Below, in pieces: positions 47,039 to 58,407 of a DNA stretch of 64,000 bases. Made by a program: the position numbers and the translations under genes. Source of the DNA: Aquanectria penicillioides (Eukaryota > Ascomycota > Sordariomycetes > Hypocreales > Nectriaceae); assembly GCA_003415625.1 (NCBI GenBank), contig PYIU01000003.1:3038001-3102000 (forward strand), written 5' to 3'. The first letter of the stretch is position 1; each line of letters opens with the position of its first letter. The notes under the pieces were generated by a model. The model did not search any database, was not told the origin of the DNA, and saw nothing but the letters and a program-made list of their open reading frames with translations.

Positions 47039-50000
47039 ATGTTTTCCCCGTCTGTCGCCGACGGTGGCCCGGCGACGGCGACCCGTTCACGCCGCCGACA
47101 ACGTCCCTTGAGCTCCGAGAATCTCCCTCAGCAGCCCAAGGCTAAGAGGCCGCGCCTGCCCTTGACCGAGCAGACCTTTGCCCAACCCGAGGCCAAGCAG
47201 GAGATGATCGAGGTCAAGACGGATAAGGTCGCGACCCTACAAGTCAACAATGAAAACAACGAGAACCCACCTCCTACATTGCGCAAAGAATTGAATGTAC
47301 GCGCCAAGAAATCGAAACACGGTGATCGAGCCGCCAATAAGGGCGATGGAAGTCTTGTTTTGGTACGGAAAACATGATACTCGGCTTGATTTGGTCCCAC
47401 TTGCTGATTCTCCTTAGACAAGCACAAACGCATATACCGTGAGCAAGCTTCCAGCCTTGCCCGACAGAATTCGCTCCGACTGGTCAGGTAAGTTTTTCCA
47501 TGTTGGAATTTTCGCATAGCAGTAATTGCTCACTTTACTCCCCTGATGATAGGCAACCAAACTGCCGACATCTTCTCGACATCCGGATATGCCCTCACAC
47601 TAACCGCCGCCCACGCCATTGTCTGGCCATACACCTCGACTTCACAATCTCCTGAAACATTCACATTTACCCTGCCCTCATCCTCAAAACCCTCAGACCC
47701 TCTTCCTGTAGGATGCCTCGCTTCTCCCTCCGCCTCATCGACCGAGCCTGGCCTCGTCGTGGTCATGTCAGGCACCGGAAAGGTTGTTTACTGGGAGTCC
47801 ATTTCTAGTGCTGCCACCTTCGCCTTCATCAAGAAGGACCGTTCTGGCGTCGAGCATGTTATTTCAGGAATGGCATCTGGCGAAAAGGTTGTTGCCATCA
47901 CCAACGCAGAATCTGCCGGCTTCATCCTGACGTTCAACTCTGGACGCCTGGCCTATCTCAACGTTCGCGACGGCCATGGCCGTCCATCTATCTCTGTGCA
48001 GTTTTTGCGTAACAACCTCTCCGTTACAACTAGCGGAATCTTCGGCAGCATCCGTCATGCCTTTTCTAACTTATCTCTCCAAGGCGATATCGCAGCCGTG
48101 CGTGCTGATCGATCGGCCAGAGTTGGCGAGCGCAATGTTGTTGCGCTCACTGGGAAGGGCCGACTACAAGCATGGAAAGTTCACCGAGGAGGCCACAACG
48201 AAATCATTGGGGAAGCAGATGTGCGGGAGGACATCGTCTCCGCGCTGCAGGACAACGATTCCGTCACCCGAGATTTTCCTGCAGAGTCATTTGAGGCCCT
48301 GGACTTTACTTACGTCCCTAAAGGTCTCGAGTCCAAATATCTGGAGCTGACTAGGTTGAGCGACGCCATATCTTCGGATGACTCTTCAGTTCAGCACATT
48401 TTACTTCTTGTCAGCCTAACTTTGCGAAGTTCATCCCGTTACGCTCTGGTCGAAGCTGTCTTGACCCCCACGGACTGCCAGATTGGAATGATTCGACCCC
48501 TTACCTCATACTCAACCCGATCTCCTCATCCCCCGACCTATCTCAGACTATTCGACCCCGCCTCTATCTCCCTCGCCCCGCTCTCGTCGCCTTTGTTGTC
48601 TTCGACCGTGCGACAGTCATTGCATCCATTGCCATCCCACCCGAGTCCCCCGACTCCCAACTCCAATCCGATAGCCATATACTACCTGCATCCTTTGAAG
48701 ATGTTGTCGATTTCAGGGAGGATGACGTGCATGACATTGTCGGCTCTGGATTTGAAGAAACCCCAGCCGTTTATAGCCACGAAGACAGCCGTGTACACCG
48801 ACCAAAGACCAAGAATCCCGCTGTGGTTCTAATGGTTCGTGGGGCAGGAGCGGTTCGGATTGTGACAACCGAAGTGGACAGATTTGCCAGTGACCAGCCT
48901 CCCAAGGTCTCAGCCAAGAGTAAGCTCGAGCAGGCTGTATTCTTCGGCGTGAAGCAGGATAACCCTTTGATTTTCGATGGCCGACAGGAAATCAAGTTTT
49001 CCAAGGAGGAGACTGCTCGCGCCGCGCTAGAAGTGAGCCACGAAATTCTGAGCTCAACTACTCCATACATCTCGACGCTCCCTGCATCCCTGGAAGATAA
49101 TCTACGGGCCCGCTCTAAAGCCCTAGAGAGATTGATGTCACACCTGAGAACGACTGGGGCTGACCTTGATCGGAAAACTCGATGGAATTTGCTATACAAC
49201 GCGGAAAAGATGCACGTGGCGACTCATCTTTGGAAGCGCCACGAAGCCTTCACGGCAGCGCGACCCGCCAACGACAAGAAGAGCTTGATCGGTTCGATTG
49301 TAGAGTTTATCCATCAAGATCAGAAGCACAACCCCATCGCTACTATTGGTGAGGTTGACCGTGTTCGCCACTGGTTTGTCAACGATGTGTTTCGACTTGA
49401 GCTGTTCGTTGCTTGGGCATATGAGGTCATCAAGACCTTGTACAAGGATCACCTTCTTGACGACGCTAAAGTCACTGTCATGGTGCACGAAGCCATTCAA
49501 ATCAATATTTGCACCCATGTGGCGGCCCTTGACTTCCGGAAGAACAACTTGAGCTTTTATGGCCTGGGCTATGAAGAACTTCGCATGGGTATCCTACGCG
49601 AAGGATACGAAGAGCTTCCCGAACCCTGGACCGGCTGTCACTACATCGCCAATAACGTTAAACGACTTGTTGATCTCTCGGACCAATGGGTTTCGAAGCA
49701 CTTGAGTGCGGAGGAGAAGCCCAAGCAGTCGGCCCAACCGGACCCTCAGGTTATCAAGAACATCTTCGAAGACCTACCTCTTCTCACGGATGGCATGCTC
49801 ACAGCCATTTTGGAATATGCTCGCTGGGGCATGGCGACATCCGATCAGAAAAACATGGCTCAACAGTTCGCTCAAGTGTACCAGGAAGATCGATTTGAAA
49901 AGCCCATTGCCCTGGCACGTAGTGGGAAGTGGGATGAAGGAGCCAGCATTGCCGAGAAGCACGAGTCCCTCGGTGCTCTGGCAGTCATTCTCTTGGATCA

Positions 50001-51345
50001 CATCGAGGAATTGGAAACCAAGCTTACCGAGGCTGGTGTTTCCCTGCTCGAAGTGCAAAATCTGAAGGCATCAAGACAGGCCAAGAAGGCAAAGCTTGAA
50101 GCCAGCTTTGCTAACTACGGCCAGGCTTTTGCGTTCCCTGTGTACGAGTTCTTACTCCAGAAGCACGGAGTCGAAGCTGTTTTGGAGTTCGAGCTGGATA
50201 AGCACGGCTTCAAGACACAGTTTCTGCGAAGCAAGCCAGAGCTGGCGAGGATTTCATGGATCAACGATGTCCAACAAGAAAAGGATGTTGGTCATGGTGC
50301 TGAGACGCTCGTCGATCTCGCCCTCACCAAGGAGCAACAAGTTTGGAATAAAAAGATCGAGCTTAGTCTCGGCAAGCTGGCCCTTCTGGCTGAGATAGAG
50401 GAGAAGGACGCCAACACCAGCGCCTTCAAGGTCAACTCGGACGGGGCTAGGACCGAAGAAAGGCTGAAGAAGGTTGATGACGAGTTGATCGCCATTAAGA
50501 TTCAAGATCAACTCTACAGCCAAATCTTCCCCAGCACATACGATGCCGTGGATGAGGCAGCTGCCCTCAACTTCGCGATGGAGGCACACAGCATGAACAT
50601 CCCGCGAAGGCAAAAGGCTCAGCATCAGATCTTCGAGGATGGAATGAAGCGATTGCTGAGACACGACGCTCTCGATGCCATGACGCTCATCGACCTTTTG
50701 ACTCTGGTCTCACTCAAGCCGGAGTCCAGGGATGAGATCGCGCATCCGTTCTGGCTTGCTCTCAAGGTGGCTGATAGTAGCTGCCACAACGATGAAAAGA
50801 AGGAAGCGAAACGGCTCATCTGGAGACGTCTGTTCGTCCGAGATGACTGGGCCAAGATCAACGACACCCAGCTCAAGGATGATCGTGAAGTGGTAGAGCG
50901 GTTAGCTGATACCGAACTTTATGCGATGCTTGCGGATTGCATCAGGTTTCGTATGTTTCCCCCATCTATGAAAGCCGGACCGTTTGCTGACTTGAAGACA
51001 GAAGATGTGCGGGAGCCATTTCATCCCCTGTCACCTCAGGAGGCATTGGGATCCTTCGTTGACCATCTTGATCGCCGCTTCCGTGACTTCGACACCACCT
51101 TCCGGTCGAAGTTGATCGATGCTATGAAGTACGAGGATAAAATCCTCCATCAGTACATAGAGAAAAACCGACTCGGGGAATGGGTCCGCACCACCCTCGA
51201 AGCCGCCCGGGTAGAGATCAACAACCTTATGGATGATGTTACCAAGTCTGGCGCTGCTGTTGAAGAGGATTCAACTGGCCAGTCTCTCTTTTCGGGCAAG
51301 GCTAACGGTCTCGCCAATGGAGGATCATTGTTTGGACAGATTTAA
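47039..51345 (+). CDS. NUP133: Nucleoporin NUP133, one frameshift
   Basis: Three exons, 47039-47362, 47418-47487 and 47553-51345, give 1,395 residues once one base is restored. Exon 1 encodes a basic, disordered N-terminus (MFSPSVADGGPATATRSRRR). Then come YTVSKLPALPDRIRSDWSGN and the N-terminal beta-propeller, followed by the alpha-solenoid typical of Nup133, a member of the Y-shaped (Nup84/107) scaffold of the nuclear pore. Supporting motifs are QIGMIRPLTSYST, LYLPRPALVAFVVFDRATVI, DSHILPASFEDVVDFREDDV and VGSGFEE. At the CCC run 48516-48518 one C is missing (codon about 452): frame 1 ends in an unlike tail, while the shifted frame supplies PISSSPDLSQTIRPRLYLPR and joins the downstream 870 codons. 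Total length fits the family. Confidence 0.93.
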
Positions 51346-52336
51346 GGACAGGGGTAACAACGTCATTGGGCGGCGTTCTCTCACTTTCACTGCTTTGTAT
51401 TTTCTTTGTTGATAACCGCGTGTATTATAAACCATGGCCACTAGCAGTCCCGGCGCGGGGCTTGGCGACGCTGGAAACAGACACAACACAGGCACACACA
51501 CAAAAGGGGTCTTTTGAATTGGTTGGAGATGAAATGGAAACGGCTCTGCGAGGAGGAGATTCGGTTTCCCGGCTTTTGGCTTTGTTTCTCTTTTCTTATA
51601 TTATCTGTGTTTTAGCCTCGCGAGATGAAATCAGACGGATGGATTGATGGAGGGAAGGAGGGCAGGAGTGGTGAACATTTTCGACATCTCCGGGCGGATA
51701 CTGGTATTTCCTTCTGGGATGGGACGAAAGTATCAGATACCGATATGCTGGTAATAAGAACTTTACGCTGAGCATGCGAGCTATTTTTTGGCATGCAGTT
51801 CAAATAATATTTATCCTGCTTGCAAGTTTCGTGTGATTGTTGCAAATGTTTGGAAGACTGGAGGCAAATCACGACATCAGATCATCTCTGTCCCCGTTTT
51901 GAAGAGGTATCGAATTATACAACAAAGTCTCACGTTTGGCTAGGGAGACGCTATATTGTTGCGCAATCTTTGATCATTCCGGCATTATGTACATGAACCC
52001 ATGCGCCATATCATAACCCGGCACCCGAACCCATCTCCCCTCGGGCCCGAAACCATTTTTGAAGAGACCATCCCAAGAGGAGGCCAACTCTTTCTGGTGA
52101 TGCCCGATTTAGAACCGGACATCGTGCTCATCTCTCTCATTTCATTCAGGGAACCTCGCTGGGACAACTAATAATTGATAGAGAGCAAGATAGCTACCCT
52201 AGTGAAAGGAGGCACGACAAAATCGGAAGAGGCACCATAAAAGGGCAAGCCCCTTGCAGAAACCAGCCGTGCCAAAACGGAATCCCACCTGTGCGGATAC
52301 AGGCGGGAGGAAGCGGAGAAAAGAGAAAGGGGAAAT
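51346..52336. other. 3' flanks of NUP133 and eIF2-beta
   Basis: Convergent 3' flanks; no gene recognised. Confidence 0.5.
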
Positions 52337-54075
52337 TTAACCCTGCATCTTTCTTCGCTTGCCGACTTGGGCAGAGAAACCGGTCTTGATAGCGGTAACA
52401 CTTCGTCGGGAACCGCAGTTGTTGCAGGTGATGAAGTACAGACGGTTCTCACCCTTGTTGAGCTCGGTATCGGGGGATTTGCAGGTCTTGCAAGTGACGT
52501 ATTCGACTGAAAAGAAAAGAAAAGAATAATCATGTCAGCATTTATTCATCAAGGCCCTTCTTCTGTTGGGCAGGGGAGGATGGGAATGGTGTCTTACTGA
52601 TGTATTTTCGAACGACGTTCTCAATCTGCTTCTGCTGGAATCGACCCTTGATAACCAATCTTCGGCTACCGTCGACGGAACCACTGGTACCCAACTCAGC
52701 AAAAAGGTAGGCGGTGACGTGCTCCTCAGTTCGCTTCATTCGCTTGCAAATATCGGCAATGTTGGCAAAGACAGTCTTTCGGTTGCCTTCACGCATGCAC
52801 TGAGGAGGGGGGATCTTGTAGCTCTTGGTACCGCTCAGGGCGTGGTCGGGGTTCTTCTGGGCGAGTTGGCTGAAGAAACGGTTAAGGAGGAGGGTGTAGG
52901 TGATGGCCTTGGTCTCGTCGTGGGCCCAGATGCCGGTGCCAGCATCCATGTCGCCGTCGTCCTCCTGAGCAGGCTCCTCGCCCTCCTCGGTGTCCTTGAC
53001 CTCGAGTTCCTTGAGCTTGGCGGTGAATTCGTCGTCCTCGGCGCTGGCATCCTTGACCTTCTTCTTCTTCTTCTTCTTCATGGAGAGATCCAGGCCGCCA
53101 TCCTCGGCGGGGGCAGCATCGTCAGCACCCTCGGCATCCTCGGTCTTGACCTTCTTCTTCTTCTTCTTCTTGAGGAGGGAAAGATCGAGACCGCCGTCGT
53201 CGGCAGGGGGAGCCTCGTCCACGACGGCTGGGGGCTGGGGATCAGTAAAGGATTCCAGGGCGGCAGACAACGGCGGCGTACGAGGCGTGTGGGACAGAGC
53301 CGTCTCCTTGGTTTCGTCGGTAGCGTTGACCATGGTCACGGAGCCGTCAGCGTCGACTACGATTTGTTCGTCGGTAAAGGTAACGGATTTGCGGGATTTG
53401 CGAGAACGGGGTTCCTACAAACCAAGAAGAAAAAAAAGTCTGTTAGTATCGGAGGAGGATGGGGTCGACGGTGGGGATGTCGAGGTTGAGTGGAGGTGGA
53501 GGTGGAAGTGGAAAGGTTGAGTGAGGATTTGTGGTGATGGTGGCGGGACAGAAAATGTGACTCAAGAAGTCAAATCAAGGCGACCCCAGAAAGGGCCAGA
53601 AAGTTGTGGAGGCACAATTGGCACTGTACAGTCCAGTACTAGGCGCAGTGGACCGGTACAGTACAGGTAGCGTCGCAAGAAAGGGTGTGCCGATGTGGCT
53701 TGTGTGCGGTGCACACACAGGCAGAGCTTGTCGAGTGACGGTGGGGTAAAAATGACTTTTGGAGGGGCAACTCTTTTGTTTGGTGGGCTGTTTGGTGCTG
53801 TGCAATAGTGCGTGGTGTGTAGTGCGTGGTGTGTAGTGCGTGGTGCGTAGTGCGTGGTGCGTGGTGCGTGGGAACGTGGGAGGGAGGGGAACGAGATGAG
53901 GGGGAAGACAGGGCTAGACTGCCTGTACAGGTCCCAATGTACAGCACTGTGCGTGCTGTTGGGTTGTGCTGGGCTGCTCTGGGCTGAATTGTGTGGTGCT
54001 CGGTGTCTTTCGGGGTCTTGTGTTCAAAGTTGTGTGGTTGTGTGTGTGACTACTTACCTCGCCGTCCATGGTCAT
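52337..54075 (-). CDS. SUI3: Translation initiation factor eIF2 subunit beta
   Basis: Three exons on the minus strand, 54058-54075 (only MTMDGE), 52598-53414 and 52337-52506, give 334 residues. eIF2-beta is part of the GTPase that brings initiator tRNA to the ribosome. The N-terminal half has two lysine boxes, [11 protein letters not shown] and [10 protein letters not shown], the known contacts for eIF5 and eIF2B-epsilon; the usual third box may be the weaker RSRKSRKS. The conserved core includes [31 protein letters not shown] and ENVVRKYI. Exon 3 supplies the C4 zinc finger ([34 protein letters not shown]) and ends KRRKMQG. The unspliced reading through intron 2 loses the zinc finger. Intron 1 is unusually long, 643 bases. 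Confidence 0.95.
53807..53862. repeat. 14-bp tandem repeat, four copies, in eIF2-beta intron 1
   Basis: Four consecutive units of agtgcgtggtgygt, with a partial fifth after them, within the first intron. Confidence 0.9.
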
Positions 54076-55318
54076 GGCTTGTTTCCTCGCTGCGACTGTG
54101 ACTGCGCGGCTGCTTGATAGTATTTCCGGGCGCCGTTCTCCAGTGGCCAGTTATTCCAGTCCAGGTTTAGGTGTCGGTGGACAACAATAACCAGGGGTCC
54201 ACAGGCTATCGCTTCTTGCTGTTGCTGCTCCTCTTCTTCTGTCTTCGTTTCCTTGTTTGTTTGTTTGGGAGTCGTGAAGTTGGCGATGTCAGTGAGGGGC
54301 GAGGGAAATCAGCTGAACGTCATGGCCTAATCTGGAGACTCAAGGCTTAGCAGGTGATGACCTAATTGCTTGGTAGCCAGTAAATGTGTGGCAGTTGCAT
54401 TTGTGGAAAGGGCTTCCACACAGACCATCTCATGAGCTCAGTGGCTGATCACAGTGTGAATTCATGTGTACGCCCCACATTTGTGTTATACAATTTTTTG
54501 GCTTATGGCTTCAATAATCAGAGGCGTTTTATTGAGTTGACAATCAGCAGAGTAAATACCCGAAGCGCCAATTCATCACCATTGATTTGACAAGTTGAAT
54601 AATTTTCTACTCTGGGGTGAAATGGATCCCAAGGCGTGGACTAGGATCTGGGCGACGGCATTGGATCAGTCTCCCTCTCCTCTAAACTCGGGGTTTGAGG
54701 CTATCTCACTATATCAATGCTACCATTGTATCAGAGGTATGTAGCCTCACTTTCTGGATACATGACATAGGTGCTGATCGAAGAGAAAACTCTGGAGCAT
54801 CACGTGGAGCCCACAGCCATGTCCACCTTCATATTCGCAGTGTGCCGGATAAATTCTGCCAATTGATGGACAGTATTGACTCATTCCATTCTTTCTGGAC
54901 TATCATCTATTGTGCCATTTGTTTCTTTTCATTTGCAATGGTGATAACGTCGCTCGGAACTTGACCCAGCATTTCATTTTCATTCCAGATCGCCAAAGAA
55001 TAGATGTCAAATTCGAGTGACACCTAGGGCAGATCTTAGGGCATATCAATTCGCATCCAGCACACATTGCACAGTTCGCTCTAGTTGCTCTTAACCAACA
55101 TATCTATAGGAATTAGCTACTTAATTGGTTGTGGGACAATAGGCTATATAATCCGAGCCCTTTATATGCTGGAATATAAACTAATACAACATTCAGCTCT
55201 CATTTAAGTGAGCTAATCGTCTTTATGAATCCTTTTTGTCTATTGGCACCCCTTCCTTAGATCGTAATGTGAGAGAACCAGAACTCAAGTTGAGCAGTCC
55301 TAATTGGGATGGATTCGG
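54076..55318. other. eIF2-beta promoter and AT-rich island
   Basis: The first few hundred bases are the promoter of the eIF2-beta gene. From about 54300 the DNA becomes AT-rich with only short frames, leading into the TPK-like pseudogene. Confidence 0.45.
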
Positions 55319-55872
55319 TTGGATGCCATGATCGGCGATCTTGACTCACTGCAACTTCCGTTGAAGAGTATTTCGCGTCTTTAAGCCCGCCTACCCAGGT
55401 CGTTTGTGTACCTACTCAGGACTCTTGGGACTTTGAGAAAGTGCTCTCATGGCTGCGTTCTAACTGCGCCCCAAACATCGATACGTTCATTCTTGGTGAC
55501 CTTGGAGGACGCGCCGATCACGGATTGCGGCAGCTTCATAACCTCTACCTAGCTACCCCTGGCACTGATTGCACCAAGGATAGAGCTTTCCTTGTTTCAT
55601 GTAGAAGTTTGACCTTTATCCTAAAACCGGGTCAGCATATCATTTACATGCGGCAATGTAATTAAAAAAACCGTAGGGGACCATGTGGGAATCATGCCAG
55701 TGGGGAGACAACAACTATTACGACCGTAGGGCTAGAAAATGATGTTCAGAAGATAGAGTTGCGATTCGGAGAGAGAGTTGTTCACGAACGAGTCTTGCCT
55801 ACAACGCAAAAGATCGATTTAGTCACTACTTGTTCTGTAGTTTTCACGATTAAACTTTCGCACAGTCCTTGA
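55319..55872 (+). pseudogene. Decayed thiamine pyrophosphokinase-like gene
   Basis: Translated blocks in order are LDAMIGDLDSL, TSVEEYFASL, VVCVPTQDSWDFEKVLSWLR, DTFILGDLGGRADHGLRQLH, AFLVSCRSLTFILKPGQHII, GDHVGIMPVG and TTITTVGLENDV. The last frame closes SVVFTIKLSHSP at the stop at 55870-55872. These match the order of thiamine pyrophosphokinase, which converts thiamine to thiamine diphosphate. The blocks lie in alternating frames with at least three slips (about 55335-55353, 55650-55660 and 55702-55705), and the N-terminal third (DGGANR region) is not found. The conserved STDF is SWDF, and the TSN substrate motif near the C-terminus is replaced. These substitutions argue for real decay rather than sequencing error alone. 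Confidence 0.75.
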
Positions 55873-56341
55873 TTCGGTCCATCGCGGCCGCAATATGTAA
55901 ATCTGACCGACCGAAGGTAGTACGAATAGCCCATGAGCAGCTGATATAGTTACACCCGACAAGTCTCCATACAACACGATACTACGCTCACTTGTCGAAA
56001 TCACAAATCTCCTAACTCATGTAAACTCACCAGACTTCCTGATTCCTTCTTCTGGAGCCCAATTTTCGGGGGGCTAGAGTTCATTTATTCTCACCACAGT
56101 GAAATAATTTGAGTTCCTGTTTGGTCAGGGAATCTACATTCAATATGATGAAGATTCACATGGCAACACAGAGTCCCCCCCCCCCCCCCCCCCCCCGTAG
56201 AACTTGAACACTTGAAATCAAGTGTGCTGTATATACAGATACATGCATGCAATAGCCAGTCTCGGGATTTGACTACTGAAAGGATCCAAGGAAAACAAAT
56301 CGGCCGAGGTAATTGGTAGAACCGAAACATTGACTACACCC
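55873..56341. other. AT-rich spacer with poly-C tract
   Basis: Between the pseudogene and the Nudix gene. No gene is seen; it contains the poly-C tract listed separately. Confidence 0.5.
56175..56196. repeat. 22-base poly-C tract
   Basis: An uninterrupted run of 22 C on the plus strand in otherwise AT-rich DNA. Its length is uncertain, given the C-run errors elsewhere. Confidence 0.9.
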
Positions 56342-57036
56342 TTATCTCATCTCTTTTCGTAGCCTAAAACCTTCTAACACGATCATCCTCATAGCCTCAC
56401 TAACAAATTCTACGTTCTTTCCGGCACTTTGCCGAAATTGTCCCTTCTGCACTTCATCCTCGGCAACCCAGGCCCATGCCACATGTTCATCCGGCCGCAG
56501 TACCACCTCTCTATCTCCATCATCGACCTCGGCTATGAAAGTTACGATTGCCCAAGTAAGACCCGAGACGCTCAAAAGGCAGATATTCATGTCAGAGTCC
56601 ATCCTCGCATTCTCCGCTTCCCCCATCAAGGCAAGGTTTGTAACACCACCAGGGAGGCCCAGCCCAACCGAATGAGAAAGCCTCTGGGCTTGCAGTTGCG
56701 TCTCTTCTAAAAGCTCGCGGACTGCAACACCGGCTATGCTGGTATCAAGACTAGGATCTGCCGTTCCTGCCGGGATCTCCCATTTGAGGGGAACGAGTCC
56801 GAGGGAGCTCGTTGGAGCAAAAGTGTCTCGAGTTTTGGACCGTTAGAATCGCTCATGGTCTTAGACCGAAAGACCATGGCGCCGGCTATGAGGTTGTGAA
56901 CATCCGGCCGAGAAGCGAGGAATTCGACTGGGGAGATGGAGAAGGCCGAGAGGCCGGCAGAGGTTGTGAAATCAACTCGGGCTTCTTCTGTAGTACTTTC
57001 TCCCGTTGCAGGCCTGCTCGCATCCGGAGGCGTCAT
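56342..57036 (-). CDS. Nudix hydrolase, one frameshift
   Basis: A single exon from ATG 57036, 231 residues after restoring one base. It reads MTPPDASRPATGESTTEEAR, then NLIAGAMVFRSKTM, ETLLLQRAPSDSFP and, after the slip, LKWEIPAGTADPSLDTSIAG followed by VAVRELLEETQL. This is a Nudix fold with the REUxEE part of the box intact. The upstream Glu is replaced by Thr and the later Gly by Gln, so the box departs from the textbook form. Nudix enzymes hydrolyse nucleoside diphosphates linked to another group. The slip lies at the C run on the coding strand (56788-56791 on plus), where one base is missing before LKWEIPAG. The C-terminus EAMRMIVLEGFRLRKEMR is in frame with the box. Confidence 0.82.
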
Positions 57037-58004
57037 AGTCTAGATTATAGGCGATAGTTGACAAGTTGATTTGCATCATTACCAAAACTCACCATTTGCC
57101 TCGATGCATCTCACCCTAATTTCAGTGAGGTATTAATTTGCCCCAAGCATGAAAGACAGCCTTCGATGGCCTTCTATGAGACCCAATCATGTAAGCATTC
57201 TACATGTTTTTTTTCTTTTAAAAAAGACATATCAGACTGTAGAACCTTATGCGTACTTGCAGTGGCATATGCGTGTTAGTATTGAAGATTGGGTACGCTG
57301 GTTTGTTTTGTAGAAGAGAAGCAAAAAGCCGCTGGCAGCGCCGGTTTCGGGCTTGTCATGCTGCACGCTTCCAAGGACCGCATGGTCCAGCTCAGGCTCC
57401 TGCTATCACGACACAGTGTAGTACCAAAACCATCACTGTGTTAAGCCACATGGCCCACAATGTGGAAATTCTGTCCTATTATCCAACTGTGACACAATTC
57501 CTGGCTGCTGCACTGTGGGTAGCTAGCTCCCTGCCTGGTGCTGGCGAACTAGACTCAGGGCCAGCTCCAGTCACATGCATCGTCACGTGTCGCCCCAACC
57601 ATCTCGCCAGCCAACCACGTCCGCTCGCTAGTTCTCCATCTCCGGAGCTGCTGTCCGGGGGGCCGATGCAGCAGACGACGACACCGGTTCAACGCCTCTC
57701 TCCCCGGCAAACGGTAATGTGACGGAATAGTTGTCTTGGTCGTTGTCCATCGTCATCCCCCGAGGACGCGCCCGGAAGGTTTTATTCCCTGCCCTTCAAT
57801 AGAGCCTCATTTCTCACCCCAGCCGGTCATTTACCAGTGGTCAACAACGAAAAGCTCCCTCGTGACCCATCAACCGAGGTCTCCATCATCCCAAGCTCCC
57901 GTGCAACCAACACCAGCCTCCCCGCGCCCAGGTCTCGCCCTCGCGCCGCGCCGTCATTCCCCTATTCTGCGAAATATATATAAGATCTTTCCACCTGCGC
58001 CACA
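57037..58004. other. Spacer between Nudix and MIM2-like genes
   Basis: Divergent promoters of the two genes; no coding frame supported. A TATATATAAG word at 57975-57984 lies only 20 bases before the next ATG. Confidence 0.5.
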
Positions 58005-58407
58005 ATGCCTGCCGCCGAATCCATCATCGACCTGTTGCAGGAGACGTCATTCTCGGATGACAAGGATGAGGTCGATTCCCTCCCCTCCATGTCCACCGAT
58101 GACATCTACTCCGAAACCGACTCCGATGCACAAGAAGAGTGGGAGCGTAGCTTAGAGCAGCTGCAGCTTATGTTGACCATGATTATCGTTCCTTGGATGG
58201 GCAAATACTTGGGCAGGAAGTTTGCATATTGGAGTAGGATCTTCCCCACATTCAGACCTCATCTTTCATGATCATTCTTTACTGACAGAGATTTTACCTG
58301 CAGGCTGGACAAGATACATGTCGTGGTTGCATAATGTCGACGTTCGGTGGACCAATAAGACGGCCTTTAAGACAGCAGGAGTAGTAGAGGCGGCTGCGAC
58401 TTTATAG
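58005..58407 (+). CDS. Small mitochondrial outer-membrane protein, MIM2-like
   Basis: Two exons, 58005-58233 and 58304-58407, give 110 residues. An acidic N-terminal half (SIIDLLQETSFSDDKDEVDS, DDIYSETDSDAQEEWERSLE) leads into one hydrophobic helix (LQLMLTMIIVPWMGKYLG). An aromatic and basic segment across the intron follows (RKFAYWSWTRYMSWL). The end is NKTAFKTAGVVEAAATL. Layout and size resemble fungal Mim2, which with Mim1 inserts helical proteins into the mitochondrial outer membrane. This name comes from memory of the family pattern and should be treated as likely, not certain. Splicing is well supported: the intron has gtagga and ctgcag borders, and the unspliced frame stops after FRPHLS. 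Confidence 0.62.

Noticed and set aside
52566..53489. 307-codon plus-strand open frame with Leu runs
   Set aside because: Antisense shadow of eIF2-beta; the Leu runs are the complement of the lysine boxes.
54750..54870. Possible TPK N-terminal block (PDKFCQLMDSID)
   Set aside because: A better GDLDS match lies at 55331 directly before the other TPK blocks, so this resemblance is probably chance.
57975..57984. TATATATAAG as a TATA box for the MIM2-like gene
   Set aside because: It lies only 20 bases before the ATG, leaving no room for a transcription start and leader.
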